Assembly (NCBI GenBank): GCA_964555285.1 | Contig: CAZKRM010000014.1 | Span: forward strand, 1 to 64,000 | Reading direction: 5' to 3' | Length of the DNA stretch: 64,000 nt | From: JBBIQV01 sp964555285 | Lineage (GTDB): Bacteria > Nitrospirota > Nitrospiria > Nitrospirales > Nitrospiraceae | Shown here: piece after piece, positions 51,568 through 60,335 of the stretch | How positions within the stretch are numbered: the stretch's first letter is position 1 | How the letters are laid out: every line of letters begins with the position of its first letter | Notes under the pieces: generated by a model | The model's database searches: none | The model's input: the letters and a program-made list of their open reading frames with translations, nothing else | Told to the model about the DNA's origin: nothing | Translations under genes and position numbers: made by a program

Positions 51568-52812
51568 GTGTATACGACTGCTCACACGAGTTTTCACGCT
51601 CTTGGTTTATCCGAGGCTCTCTTACAGAACCTCACCAAAGCAGGTTTTACTGAACCCACGCCCATTCAAGCGCAGGCCATTCCTCACGCCCTCACGGGAC
51701 GCGATGTGTTGGGCTGTGCGCAGACCGGCACAGGCAAGACGGCCGCCTTTGTGATTCCATTGATCGAGCGGCTGGTGGTAAAGCCGCAAGGTCACCCTCG
51801 TGGCGTGATTCTAATTCCGACCAGGGAACTGGCGATTCAGATTCAGAACACGATCGACCAGCTCGCCCGACACACCTACGTCTTTGCGACGACGATTATC
51901 GGTGGAGCCGACATGCAGGCGCAGGTCAGAGGACTTCGTCAACATCCCGATATTCTCGTCGCGACGCCGGGCCGGCTCCTGGACCATATGTGGAACGGCA
52001 CGGTCAATTTGGCGCAGGTGGAAATCCTGGTGCTGGATGAGGCGGACCGCATGCTCGACATGGGGTTTGCTCCCCAAATCAATCAGATCCTCGATGCGTT
52101 GCCGGAGGAGCGGCAAACGCTCCTTTTTTCAGCGACCATGCCGGATGATCTTACCCGCCTGGCTCAGGCGAGTGTGAAGAACCCGGTGCGCGTCATGGTG
52201 GCCCGTTCGGCGACCACGGCCGTCGGGGTCACGCAGGCGTTGCACCACACCACCCACGATGGCAAGACCGATCTCTTGGTCTCCCTCCTGCGGAAGGAAC
52301 AGGACACGGTGCTCGTCTTTACGAGGACGAAACATCGGGCCGATCGGCTGGGCCGTGTCCTGGGGAGTGCCGGGCACAAAGTCGCCGTGCTGCACGGTGA
52401 CCGGACCCTCTCGCAGAGGAGGACGGCGTTGGATGGGTTTAGGCGAGGCGCGTTTCGCGTGCTGGTCGCGACGGACGTTGCAGCCCGCGGCATCGATGTC
52501 GCGAACATCGGCCATGTGGTGAACTACGACTTGCCGAATTGCCCGGAGGACTACGTGCATCGGATCGGGCGAACGGCCCGCATGCATGCGACCGGGCGGG
52601 CTACTAGTTTCGTCACCGCCGAAGATCACGTGCAACTGCGCGCGATCGAACAGCTGCTCGGTCAGTCTGTTCCACTTGCAGCAGGAAGCCCGGCTCCTGC
52701 GTCTCCCACGCGCCGCGCTGAGAGGCCGGCGTATACTCGATCCGCACATGGGCGGCCGGCGAGACCATCGGGGGTCAGACCGAGAAGCCTGTCAATGGCT
52801 TCAACGTCATAA
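51568..52812 (+). CDS. DEAD-box RNA helicase, RhlE type
   Basis: 414 residues from a GTG with AAGGA upstream. All helicase motifs are present: the Q-motif block (FTEPTPIQAQAIP), AQTGTGKT, PTRELAIQI, DEAD in VLDEADRMLD, SAT, then TDVAARGIDV and HRIGRTAR. A short basic Pro/Arg tail follows the core. It unwinds RNA in ribosome assembly or decay. The long putative leader and the neighbouring desaturase and RRM genes suggest a cold-response role. Confidence 0.93.
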   Translation: MYTTAHTSFHALGLSEALLQNLTKAGFTEPTPIQAQAIPHALTGRDVLGCAQTGTGKTAAFVIPLIERLVVKPQGHPRGVILIPTRELAIQIQNTIDQLARHTYVFATTIIGGADMQAQVRGLRQHPDILVATPGRLLDHMWNGTVNLAQVEILVLDEADRMLDMGFAPQINQILDALPEERQTLLFSATMPDDLTRLAQASVKNPVRVMVARSATTAVGVTQALHHTTHDGKTDLLVSLLRKEQDTVLVFTRTKHRADRLGRVLGSAGHKVAVLHGDRTLSQRRTALDGFRRGAFRVLVATDVAARGIDVANIGHVVNYDLPNCPEDYVHRIGRTARMHATGRATSFVTAEDHVQLRAIEQLLGQSVPLAAGSPAPASPTRRAERPAYTRSAHGRPARPSGVRPRSLSMASTS

Positions 52813-52952
52813 CTTTCCTCTCTAGCCACTGGGGTGGACATCTATCTCAGTGGCCTCGCGCGTGCGCCATCCTGCCCGGTGATCTTTAAGTCAGAGAGAG
52901 AGCATAGCCCGGCCTGTCACCGGACACAGCCCACGTTGTACTCGTGATGTGG

Positions 52953-53816
52953 TTATGCGTCGGCGCGTGGAGCGGTGTGTAACGATGTCGCGAGGCCAAG
53001 TTTCGAAAGGCTGAAGATCAGCCACTTCGAGGGATCGAAGTTGTACCAGCGAGGGCCGTTGCGGTAGTCGCTCTGATGAGTGTGGTGGTAATTGTGATAG
53101 CCCTCGCCAAAAGTTATCAGGGACACCCACCAGCTATCGCGGCTCGAATCGGACTGGCCGTGCGGCTGACTCCCCCAGAGATGGCAGATGGAATTGATGC
53201 AAAACGTCGAATTGAGCACGGCAAAAGTTCGGCCCACACCCGCCAGTAGGAAGCACCCCACTCCGCCACTCCAGCCGTTGTAGAGAAATCCCACCAGAAA
53301 GGGGAGGGCCAGACCAGAGAGCACGATAGGCACATAGTACCGGTGTTGCCACACCACGACCGGATCCTGCCGCAAGCGCGAGGCGTATTTCTCGTCCTTG
53401 TAGGGATCCGTGTAGAAGAGCCAGCCACAGTGGCTATACCAAAACCCACGCTGGGCGTTGTACGGGTCCGCGTCTCGGTCACACTGGGCATGGTGACGGA
53501 TATGGTCCGCAGCCCACTTGAGCGCTGAGTTTTCGAGCGCCCACCCGCCGGCAATCAACAGCCCCGCCTTGACCCAATTGGGACAATCGAAGCTCCGATG
53601 CGCCATCAAGCGATGATAGCCCACCGTGATGCCCAATCCGGTGATGACGTAAAGGAGCCCAAACATGGTCCAATCCACCCAGGTGTACCCATAGAAGTAT
53701 GCGAAGGTAGGAACTACGATCAGGGCGCCAAGGGTGATGAGGCTAAAGAGAAGAACCGTGACATAATTCGGGCAGGCCCTGGTCAGCGGCATCGATGAAC
53801 GTGCGGTCTTCATCAT
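52953..53816 (-). CDS. Fatty acid (acyl-CoA or acyl lipid) delta-9 desaturase
   Basis: 287 residues with four or five membrane helices and the three His boxes of membrane desaturases: HRLMAH, HIRHH and HNYHH, plus a late Asn-rich region (NGPRWYNFDPSKW). These bind two irons and introduce a double bond into acyl chains, raising membrane fluidity in the cold. It is convergent with the helicase gene and downstream of the RRM gene on the same strand. Confidence 0.92.
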   Translation of the reverse strand: MMKTARSSMPLTRACPNYVTVLLFSLITLGALIVVPTFAYFYGYTWVDWTMFGLLYVITGLGITVGYHRLMAHRSFDCPNWVKAGLLIAGGWALENSALKWAADHIRHHAQCDRDADPYNAQRGFWYSHCGWLFYTDPYKDEKYASRLRQDPVVVWQHRYYVPIVLSGLALPFLVGFLYNGWSGGVGCFLLAGVGRTFAVLNSTFCINSICHLWGSQPHGQSDSSRDSWWVSLITFGEGYHNYHHTHQSDYRNGPRWYNFDPSKWLIFSLSKLGLATSLHTAPRADA

Positions 53817-53842
53817 TATGGCGATAGTCCTCGATGTGTGGG

Positions 53843-53871
53843 GAGGGGGCCCCTCAGTGAAGGGCCCCCTC
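53843..53871 (-). terminator. Strong GC hairpin between the RRM and desaturase genes
   Basis: GAGGGGGCCC (53843-53852) pairs perfectly with GGGCCCCCTC (53862-53871). No T-run follows on either strand, so it may stabilise an mRNA end rather than terminate. Confidence 0.5.
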
Positions 53872-53899
53872 TGCTCACCGTGCTTCTCGGGGAGAGCCC

Positions 53900-54226
53900 T
53901 TAGAAGCGGCTGCGACTGCGATTATCGCTGGTGCGACCGCCACCGCCGCCGCCAAACCGGCTCCCGCCGGTACGCGGCTCCTGAGGCTTCGCCTCATTGA
54001 CCGTCAACGTGCGACCATCCATCTGAGTGCCGTTCAGCGCCGCGATCGCGGCATTGGCTTCCTCAGGCGAGGACATCTCGACGAAGCCGAAGCCTCGTGA
54101 TTGTCCCGTGAACTTGTCCGTGATCACGCGAGCTGATTCAACGGTGCCATGCGCGGCGAACGTATCGTTCAACTGCGACTCGGTCGTTGAATACGGCAAT
54201 CCACCAACATACAACTTCGAACCCAT
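53900..54226 (-). CDS. RNA-binding protein with one RRM domain and Gly-rich tail
   Basis: 108 residues from the ATG at 54226, preceded by a perfect AAGGAGG at 6 nt. RNP2 is KLYVGGLPY and RNP1 is SRGFGFVEM; the C-terminus is Gly/Arg/Ser-rich (GGGGGGRTSDNR). Small bacterial RRM proteins of this kind are often cold-induced RNA chaperones. The frame is open further upstream, but this start is clearly favoured. Confidence 0.95.
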   Translation of the reverse strand: MGSKLYVGGLPYSTTESQLNDTFAAHGTVESARVITDKFTGQSRGFGFVEMSSPEEANAAIAALNGTQMDGRTLTVNEAKPQEPRTGGSRFGGGGGGRTSDNRSRSRF

Positions 54227-55105
54227 GGGGTTCCTCCTTGTGAATAGTGACATTGTCTTAGACGCGAGAAAGAAGACACGACAGGAAGGAACGGGCCGAA
54301 GACGCAAACAGTGAGGCGACTTAGGTCTGGCTTCCGATCAGATTCCCGGATAAAACAACATCGGTGATGGGCCTTACATTCTGATGCTTCAGCACGAGGC
54401 CCTGCGTGATGAAGTACGTTCAACTTATCAGATCACAGACCGAAAAGCAATCTGAATACGTGCGCACTCCGAGTCCTTATCGAGTGGTACCCGCGCGGAC
54501 TTCGCCGAACAGTCCCGGCAGATTTGGAAGAGCGAGTTAGTGGCCCGCTCTGGACTTGAGGCCGAGACCGGACTCCCTGATCGAAGGGGAGCCCTGTCGG
54601 CAGCATGTCTTGGCAACGGATCTCTTCCATAGGGACGGTCAGTTGCTTCTGTGCAGCCAGCCCCAGGCGTTCCAGATCAGGCTGGGGCTCATCTTGAATT
54701 GTTCAGCGAACCGTGCACGACAGACCGGTACTTCTCCGCCTGCTTGTGCGAGAGGTTTGCTGCCATTGCCAACGTAACAAACAGGATAGTCTTCTTCGTC
54801 CCCTCTTGCTCGATCACACGGGTTCTCGATCGACAGGGCATCTCCGTGTGAGCGAGTCGGGGCGCTAGGCCGATTGTTTGAGGAGTTGTTTGACCGGGGG
54901 GCATTCATCGCGTACTATTGCCCCATAGCGTGTTGAACTACGCTGACTGTCCTATCCCTCGCGCCTCGTCAGTCCTCTTCGCGCGATTGATTCTCCAGTC
55001 TTCGCCGTTCCTCCCGTAGAGGGTCTCCGACACGCTGCATGCTATCCGTTTCACTGAGTGGCCAGTCGTTGCATAAACATCGGACTATGTGAGGGAGGTA
55101 TCACT
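54227..55105. promoter_or_regulatory. Long non-coding region with the RRM gene leader
   Basis: 879 bp without a gene I can support. On the minus strand TTGCTT-N17-TAAGTT (54450-54422) is a good promoter and would give the RRM gene a leader of about 190 nt. Short ORFs such as 54639-54908 and 54689-54904 (minus) overlap in different frames and match nothing I know; they might be relics of a lost gene. GGGAGG before 55106 belongs to the next gene. Confidence 0.4.
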
Positions 55106-55450
55106 GTGATCATTGACACGAAACCAGGGCATCATGTGGAGACGAAGAAAAGTTGGGTGAGAATTCCTGATGGGACGATGGTTCGCCATCGTTCTGAGGG
55201 GCATCAAGGGTACATCGATGGGTTGACGGAAATCGTCAACGGGCCGCACCGGAATCCCGACGGCCGAACTCAGTATCGGGTGAAAGTGGGAGACGCCGAT
55301 CGGAAACTGGCGATCGAAGAGGATCTGCTGATCATCACGGATGCAGACGGGCTCGTCGTGATGCTCAAACAGAAGGCGGAGTACCGTTCTTTCGTCAGCG
55401 ATCAGCTCCACGGGGTGTTCGCGGCCGATCGCTTTGTGAAGTCGGCGTGA
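55106..55450 (+). CDS. Conserved hypothetical protein, 114 residues
   Basis: Starts at GTG 55106 with GGAGG 7 nt upstream; the ORF is open from 55058, but that start has no site. The protein is strand-rich with alternating charged residues (SWVRIPDGTMVRHRSEGHQG, GRTQYRVKVGD, EDLLIITDADGLVVM) and could be a small SH3-like barrel followed by a helix. No family recognised. Codon use and site quality support a real gene. Confidence 0.7.
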   Translation: MIIDTKPGHHVETKKSWVRIPDGTMVRHRSEGHQGYIDGLTEIVNGPHRNPDGRTQYRVKVGDADRKLAIEEDLLIITDADGLVVMLKQKAEYRSFVSDQLHGVFAADRFVKSA

Positions 55451-55499
55451 CATTCGAACGCGTGGCTCGATCGGAGAAGACCTGTGTGCAGATGGACTA

Positions 55500-55688
55500 C
55501 TAGAAGAGCGGAGGTTGTGGGCCCCATCGCATGCCGGCGAGGTCGGGATCTTCCCCCTCGCCTGGCGGGCGGTGTTCAGGCTTCTCTGCCTTGCGCTGGG
55601 CGCGCCGTGCTTCTTTGTCTTGCCGCTTCATCTGTAGGGCTCGTTCGCGATTGCGCTTCGTGAGCGTTGTTTTTCCTGGTCTGGCGAT
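55500..55688 (-). CDS. Small basic protein (62 residues) with apparent ATC start
   Basis: The minus strand encodes, after ATC, ARPGKTTLTKRNRERAL, QMKRQDKEARRAQRKAE and a Gly/Asp/Pro tail ending QPPLF. It resembles the widespread small proteins that begin MARPGK and are rich in Arg/Lys/Glu. AAGGAGG lies 5 nt before the ATC at 55688. There is no ATG, GTG or TTG between the upstream in-frame stop and codon 21. The start is therefore either a rare non-AUG codon or an ATG lost by mutation. Function unknown; the charge suggests nucleic acid or ribosome binding. Confidence 0.6.
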   Translation of the reverse strand: MARPGKTTLTKRNRERALQMKRQDKEARRAQRKAEKPEHRPPGEGEDPDLAGMRWGPQPPLF

Positions 55689-55760
55689 GATGCCCTCCTT
55701 GGCGTGAGATCACGCCTTATGCAAGAGTAGTCGAAATCCCACGAGGGACCTCTATGCTCG

Positions 55761-56042
55761 TTACTCCGTGGCTCCTCGACGGCGTTTGCGGCCTGCCTCC
55801 GCGTGATGGTTGGTGCCGGCGACCGATGCGCTGGGTGTGGCCTGGCGCGATCGGGTCCCTTGTCCCAATCCCCGGCTGGACAGCATCACGACTTGCCGTC
55901 TGATCTCATCCATCGAAACCGCCGAATTCGCATCGGCTGGGTCCGTCAGGCCCAATTGTTGCCAGTGGATCTTCGGCTTGTGTTTGAGGCGTTTCTCTTT
56001 CCTGGTTTTCTGGTTGCCGCGCCAACTCATAGAGATCTTCAT
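55761..56042 (-). CDS. Small basic hypothetical protein, 93 residues
   Basis: ATG at 56042 with AAGGAG about 9 nt upstream. The N-terminal half is very basic (NQKTRKEKRLKHKPKIHW), followed by LTDPADANS, SMDEIRRQVVMLSSRG and a low-complexity basic tail (AGRKRRRGATE). No family recognised. It has the look of a small nucleic acid-binding protein, like the gene just downstream on the same strand. Confidence 0.6.
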   Translation of the reverse strand: MKISMSWRGNQKTRKEKRLKHKPKIHWQQLGLTDPADANSAVSMDEIRRQVVMLSSRGLGQGTRSRQATPSASVAGTNHHAEAGRKRRRGATE

Positions 56043-56114
56043 ACGGTTATACTCCTTCAGTCAGTCGGTCATTTCTCTCGAACCCTCGTCAGTGCGCACA
56101 GTGCTCGCGCCGGA

Positions 56115-56405
56115 TCATGTGTGAGGAGAGGGTCCTTTCCAGATCAGATACGGGGGTTTTTTCATACCGGGTGCGGTACCTGGGTAAAGGCGCTGGGCAT
56201 AGCTGTACGCGATCTCCTGGGCTTCGAGACAAGTGGACGCTTCCATCCGATTGGACACGACTTGAAACACGTATCCCGATTCATGGCCACGTCTGGCCGT
56301 GAAGAGATCGCAGACAAAACGCCCTCCGTCGGACTGTTGTGTGCTGACGAGCAGCTGCGACCCATCGGTAAATGTGGTAATGGGGTCTACATTTGGAGCG
56401 ACCAT
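56115..56405 (-). CDS. Hypothetical protein, 96 residues
   Basis: The preferred ATG at 56405 has AAGGA 6 nt upstream; an in-frame ATG at 56438 has none. The protein is compact and strand-rich (TFTDGSQLLVSTQQ, GRFVCDLFTAR, SGYVFQVVSNR), then a helix (CLEAQEIAYSYAQRLYPG) and a Pro-rich end. Two Cys. No family recognised; the strand-strand-strand-helix order resembles a small double-stranded RNA-binding-like or phage-type fold, which is speculation. Confidence 0.6.
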   Translation of the reverse strand: MVAPNVDPITTFTDGSQLLVSTQQSDGGRFVCDLFTARRGHESGYVFQVVSNRMEASTCLEAQEIAYSYAQRLYPGTAPGMKKPPYLIWKGPSPHT

Positions 56406-56775
56406 GCAAAATCCTTCTTTGTCGAACCATCCCTCCACCCAGTGCCATGTTTAGGCAAAGAGCGACAGGGTCGTATGAGCAGCGATATTCGCTCGCCGAT
56501 CGCGCGAAAGATACTAATGACCCCGGCAGAAGCGCGAGAGGTAGGATAGCGACCGTGACTCGTACCGTATTGCAGAGTATCATGCCGCCTGTGTCGAGGT
56601 CAAATTGAGTGGTTCGTGAAAGGAATCGCTTACTTTCGTTATCGAAGAAGTTGTCGCGCGCCGGCTACATTGCTTTGCCGAGGCGGTTCCCCTACAATTT
56701 TGTCCGCGTTGACCTGTGTCGCCGGAAGGGTTGTCGTGCGTGGCCGGCCCAACGAGGAGAGTGAGGCGCTGCTCA
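56406..56775. promoter_or_regulatory. Intergenic region before the mla operon, with promoter
   Basis: 370 bp. On the plus strand TTGCTT (56670-56675), 17 nt, TACAAT (56693-56698) is a good promoter about 75 bp before mlaE. The left part must hold the promoter of the minus-strand 96-residue gene; nothing clear is seen there. Confidence 0.55.
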
Positions 56776-57558
56776 ATGCTGGGATGGCTCGGGAAAAAGT
56801 GTTTCGACGCCGTCAATTATGTCTGGTCTTTGTGGGAGCTCGTCACACAGGCGGTGTGGGATCTCTTCAGGCCGACGGAGCGGGGGAGGCAGGAGACCCT
56901 GCGGGTGGTTGCCCGACAGATCCTGTTCACCGGCGTCGATGCGCTGCCGGTCACGAGCGTCATTGCGCTGATGCTGGGGATCATTGTCATTACCCAGGCG
57001 GGGTCGCAGCTCCCGAAAATCGGGGCCGGTGGATTGGTCGGCAGCGTGATTGTGGTCGCGATCATTCGTGAATTGGGGCCGCTGATCACCGCCGTGATCG
57101 TGGTCGGGCGATCCGGCACAGCCATCACCACCGAGTTGGGAAACATGTCGGTCGGACGCGAGGTGGTGGCGTTGCAGTCGATGGGGATTCCCATCAGCCG
57201 GTTCATCGTGATGCCGAGGCTCGTCGGGATGGTCATCTCCATGTTCTGCCTGACGTTGTATTTCGATGTGGTGGCGGTGCTGGGCGGGTTCCTTGTAGCC
57301 AAGACGCAACTGACCATTCCACTGGACACATTCCTCGATGAGGTCACCCGTGCACTGTCGTTCTCGGACGTGGCGCTGACTGGGTTGAAGCCGCTCCTCT
57401 TCGGGATGGCGGTGGCAGCCGTCTGTTGCTATCATGGCCTGTCCGTTCGCTCCTCTTATACGGAAGTTCCTCAACAGACGACCAAAGCGATGATCAATGC
57501 CGTGACGATCTGCCTGCTCTTGGACATCGTCATGACGATCACAACCTATCTCTCATGA
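56776..57558 (+). CDS. mlaE: MlaE-type lipid transport permease
   Basis: 260 residues from ATG 56776. An N-terminal amphipathic helix and five membrane helices in MlaE order, with the family block ELGPLITAVIVVGRSGTAITTELGNM, MGIPISRFIVMPRLVG and SFSDVALTGLKPLLFG, where the cytoplasmic loop meets the ATPase. It forms the inner membrane channel of an MCE lipid transporter. It overlaps the ATPase gene by 4 bp. Confidence 0.92.
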   Translation: MLGWLGKKCFDAVNYVWSLWELVTQAVWDLFRPTERGRQETLRVVARQILFTGVDALPVTSVIALMLGIIVITQAGSQLPKIGAGGLVGSVIVVAIIRELGPLITAVIVVGRSGTAITTELGNMSVGREVVALQSMGIPISRFIVMPRLVGMVISMFCLTLYFDVVAVLGGFLVAKTQLTIPLDTFLDEVTRALSFSDVALTGLKPLLFGMAVAAVCCYHGLSVRSSYTEVPQQTTKAMINAVTICLLLDIVMTITTYLS

Positions 57559-58277
57559 CGAACGCAATCGAGTTGTCGGGTGTCGTCGTCGCGTTACAGG
57601 GGCAAGAGTGCGCGAGCGATGTGACCCTTGCGGTAGAGGAGGGTGAGTGTCTGGTCCTCATGGGCCCCAGCCGGTCCGGAAAAAGTCTCATTCTTGAACT
57701 CTGCGCCGGACTGGTCGTCTCTCAGCAAGGGACCGTGCGGGTGTTGGGGCAGGACTGGGCTGGGCTGGAGGCCGAGGCTGAAATAGATCTCCGGCTGCGC
57801 ATCGGGACGGTCCTTCAACAACCTGGACTCCTGGGCAATATGACGTTGTACGATAATGTGGCGCTGCCGCTGCGGTATCACGGCGTTCGCCTTGGAGCGC
57901 GCGAAATCGACCGGCTTGTGATGAGCCGGCTTCGATCGATAGGATTGGAAGCGTTGGGGGATCGGTTCCCGGCCCAATTAAGCCCGGGGGAAGCGCGCTG
58001 TGCAGCCATCGCGCGTGCCTTGGTGTTGGAGCCGGAGTTGCTGCTGCTGGACGATCCGGTCGGCGGGTTGGATACCGACATGGTGGAGCGGCTTAGACGG
58101 CATCTCGCCACGACGAGGCAAAGCCGTCGGATGACGGTGGTGCTGACGCTGCGGATCCCGTCGCCGCTTATGGACCTTGCCGACCGCGTGGCTGAGGTGC
58201 GGGCAGGGCGTATCCATGCCATCAAGAAAAAGAACGATTACGCGGGAGCGCGAAGCGGCAGAAGCGGTTCAGCCTGA
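57555..58277 (+). CDS. MlaF-like ABC ATPase with altered catalytic motifs
   Basis: 240 residues. Walker A is GPSRSGKS (about 37-44) and the signature is LSPGEARCAAIARAL (about 142). Walker B reads LLLLDDP, with Asp where the catalytic Glu should be, and the switch (H-loop) position reads LTLRIPS in place of the usual V-T-H-D, so no His. Both residues are needed for normal ATP hydrolysis in most ABC proteins. Position between mlaE and mlaD leaves little doubt on the family. It may be slow, regulatory or inactive. Confidence 0.88.
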   Translation: MTNAIELSGVVVALQGQECASDVTLAVEEGECLVLMGPSRSGKSLILELCAGLVVSQQGTVRVLGQDWAGLEAEAEIDLRLRIGTVLQQPGLLGNMTLYDNVALPLRYHGVRLGAREIDRLVMSRLRSIGLEALGDRFPAQLSPGEARCAAIARALVLEPELLLLDDPVGGLDTDMVERLRRHLATTRQSRRMTVVLTLRIPSPLMDLADRVAEVRAGRIHAIKKKNDYAGARSGRSGSA

Positions 58278-58326
58278 ACGATTTCCGCAGATGTTCTGAA
58301 GAGGCAGCAGTCACTTGAGGTGTCGA

Positions 58327-59313
58327 ATGAAGATGCATTACTCGCATCGCTTATCCAGTAGCCGGATTGCGCAGATCGTCGGCTTGTTCGTCTTGCTGCC
58401 CCTCGTTGGATTGGTGGTCGTGGGCTGGTTTATGGCGAAGGCCGAACACCTGTTCGAGCGGAAGTATCATCTGCGGGCAAGCCTCAGCAAATCCTATGGT
58501 CTGGAACCCGGTGCGCCGGTCATGATGTCCGGATTCCAGATCGGTCGAGTGCAGCAAGTGGATCTGAACGATCGCGGCACGGTGGACGTGTCACTGCAGA
58601 TGCTGAGCAAATATCAGCGCATGGTCCGTGAGGATTCAGAAGCCTCGGTGATCAAGAGCGGTGTGGTCGTGGGGCAGACGCAGGTGGACGTCGCGATGGG
58701 GACTCCTCAACAGCCGGTGCTCGGCGATGGCGCGACGATCAGGGTCGAGGAGCCGAAGGACCTCGGTGATCTCATGGGCGAAGTGCAGCCGGTGTTGGCC
58801 GCGGTCAAGACCACGCTGCTCCGCGTCGAAGAAATCACCAAGGATCTCCAAACCACGGTGCAAACAGGCGGACGGGCGCTCGGCCAGGTCGAACAGGCTG
58901 CACAGGAATTGCCCGCGATGGTGTCCACCATTCAGCGCACGGTCGCGTCGGTGGAACGCACGGCGGCGACCCTGCCGGAGATCACGGCGACGGTGAAGAA
59001 AAGCCTGGTGCTGGTGAATCAGATCGCCGGCGATGTGAAAATGACCACAGGCCAATTGCCCTCCATCATCGAATCCACACAGGACACGGTCGCGAGCGTG
59101 AAGACGCTCACCGAGTCCGTCAACCGAGTCAGTCAGGAGCTGACGCCGCTCCTCCACACCGCCCAGACGACCATGGATGACGTGCATACTATTGTGCGAG
59201 GGGCCAAGAATACGTTCCCCATCAGCCGCTTCGTCCAGAATGCCGCTCCTGATCAATCCGGGGCGTCGAGTCAAGGCTTCGTCAGTCTTCGTGGAGATGA
59301 GCTCGGCCAGTGA
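58327..59313 (+). CDS. mlaD: MCE family lipid-binding protein (MlaD type)
   Basis: 328 residues from ATG 58327 with GAGG 6 nt upstream. One membrane helix near 13-37, then the MCE domain (about 50-130: YHLRASLSKSYGLEPGAPVMMSG, FQIGRVQQVDL). The C-terminal part is a long helical region with Thr/Val/Gln heptads (170-300), longer than in E. coli MlaD and more like needle-forming MCE proteins. It carries lipids between MlaE and the periplasm. Confidence 0.9.
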   Translation: MKMHYSHRLSSSRIAQIVGLFVLLPLVGLVVVGWFMAKAEHLFERKYHLRASLSKSYGLEPGAPVMMSGFQIGRVQQVDLNDRGTVDVSLQMLSKYQRMVREDSEASVIKSGVVVGQTQVDVAMGTPQQPVLGDGATIRVEEPKDLGDLMGEVQPVLAAVKTTLLRVEEITKDLQTTVQTGGRALGQVEQAAQELPAMVSTIQRTVASVERTAATLPEITATVKKSLVLVNQIAGDVKMTTGQLPSIIESTQDTVASVKTLTESVNRVSQELTPLLHTAQTTMDDVHTIVRGAKNTFPISRFVQNAAPDQSGASSQGFVSLRGDELGQ

Positions 59314-60254
59314 CCTCGGTATCCTGCCACGCCCGTCTCATCCTGTTGCTCGTGGTGTCGGTGAGTCTTGCCGGATGCGCCGGGGATACACCCACGGTCG
59401 CAACAGGCCCCCTCGCGGCCAGGATCGATCGACTGCACGAACAAGGCCGACGCTGGCTTGGCGAGGGACATACCGATCGGGCCAAGCAGGCGTTTGACCA
59501 GTCGCGCCGGTTGGCCGAAGGGCTTGACGATGTCCGTCGTGTGATCGGTGCGCTCAACGATCTTGGGTCGGCCGCGATGGCTGAAGGGGCAGTGGAGCAG
59601 GCTGTGCACCTACATCGGCAAGCGCTCACCCTCGCGGAACGACTCGGCGAGTCACCGGTCATGTTGGAAACCCTCGGCACCCTCGGGACCGCCCTCCATC
59701 GATCGGGTCACCGCGACGAAGCCGCCTCGACGTATAGGCGTGGCCTTCTCGTGGCCGGTCACGTTCAGGACCAGCGTGCCGACGCGGTGCTCCGGAACAA
59801 CCTTGGGTTGGTGTGGCAGGAACAGGGACGGCTCGATGAAGCGGAGCAGGCCTTTCGTCGCGCGCTGGAGATCAATCGTGTCATCGACCGGGTGGACGCG
59901 GCGGCGGCAAACCATGCGAATCTAGGGCTGCTGCACGAGCAACGGCAGCAATGGATGGAGGCGCATCGGGAATTTGAACTCGCGCTGGAGTTGGACAAGC
60001 GGGGCGAACGGCAGGCGGCCATTGCGGCCGATTTGTCGCGCCTGGCTCGCCTCGCGGCCAAGCAGGGCTTGACGGAGCAGGCGATGGTCTATGCCGAACG
60101 GGCTGCGCGGAGCTATCGCGCGCAGGGCGATTCGAATCGGGCTCGAGCCGAATTACAGCGGGCGCGAGAGTTCGCACAAGAGCTCCATGCGGGTGAAGAG
60201 GTCCGCCGGTTGGACAAGGAGCTTCGGACGTTGAGCGGGGAGCCGGCGCGGTGA
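59310..60254 (+). CDS. TPR-repeat lipoprotein
   Basis: 314 residues from a GTG overlapping the mlaD stop (GTGA). Signal peptide with lipobox SLAGC (Cys23). The rest is made of six to seven TPR units (for example LGTALHRSGHRDEAASTYRRGL, LGLVWQEQGRLDEAEQAFRRAL). It is the last gene of the Mla-like operon, where MlaC or MlaB would be expected, so it could be a scaffold for the transporter. It is convergent with the next gene. Confidence 0.85.
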   Translation: MTSVSCHARLILLLVVSVSLAGCAGDTPTVATGPLAARIDRLHEQGRRWLGEGHTDRAKQAFDQSRRLAEGLDDVRRVIGALNDLGSAAMAEGAVEQAVHLHRQALTLAERLGESPVMLETLGTLGTALHRSGHRDEAASTYRRGLLVAGHVQDQRADAVLRNNLGLVWQEQGRLDEAEQAFRRALEINRVIDRVDAAAANHANLGLLHEQRQQWMEAHREFELALELDKRGERQAAIAADLSRLARLAAKQGLTEQAMVYAERAARSYRAQGDSNRARAELQRAREFAQELHAGEEVRRLDKELRTLSGEPAR

Positions 60255-60260
60255 CACAGT

Positions 60261-60281
60261 GGCTTCTGTCGTGGAGAAGCC
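60261..60281. terminator. Small hairpin between convergent genes
   Basis: GGCTTCT (60261-60267) pairs with AGAAGCC (60275-60281), seven perfect pairs, no T-run. It may help end either transcript. Confidence 0.35.
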
Positions 60282-60335
60282 GGGATGCCGCTGAACTGAA
60301 GTTGGGTCAGGGCCGACGGCAGGCGGCCGGGCGCG

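Noticed and set aside
54428..54908. Small minus-strand genes in the long gap
   Set aside because: The frames overlap each other, lack good ribosome sites and match no family I know.
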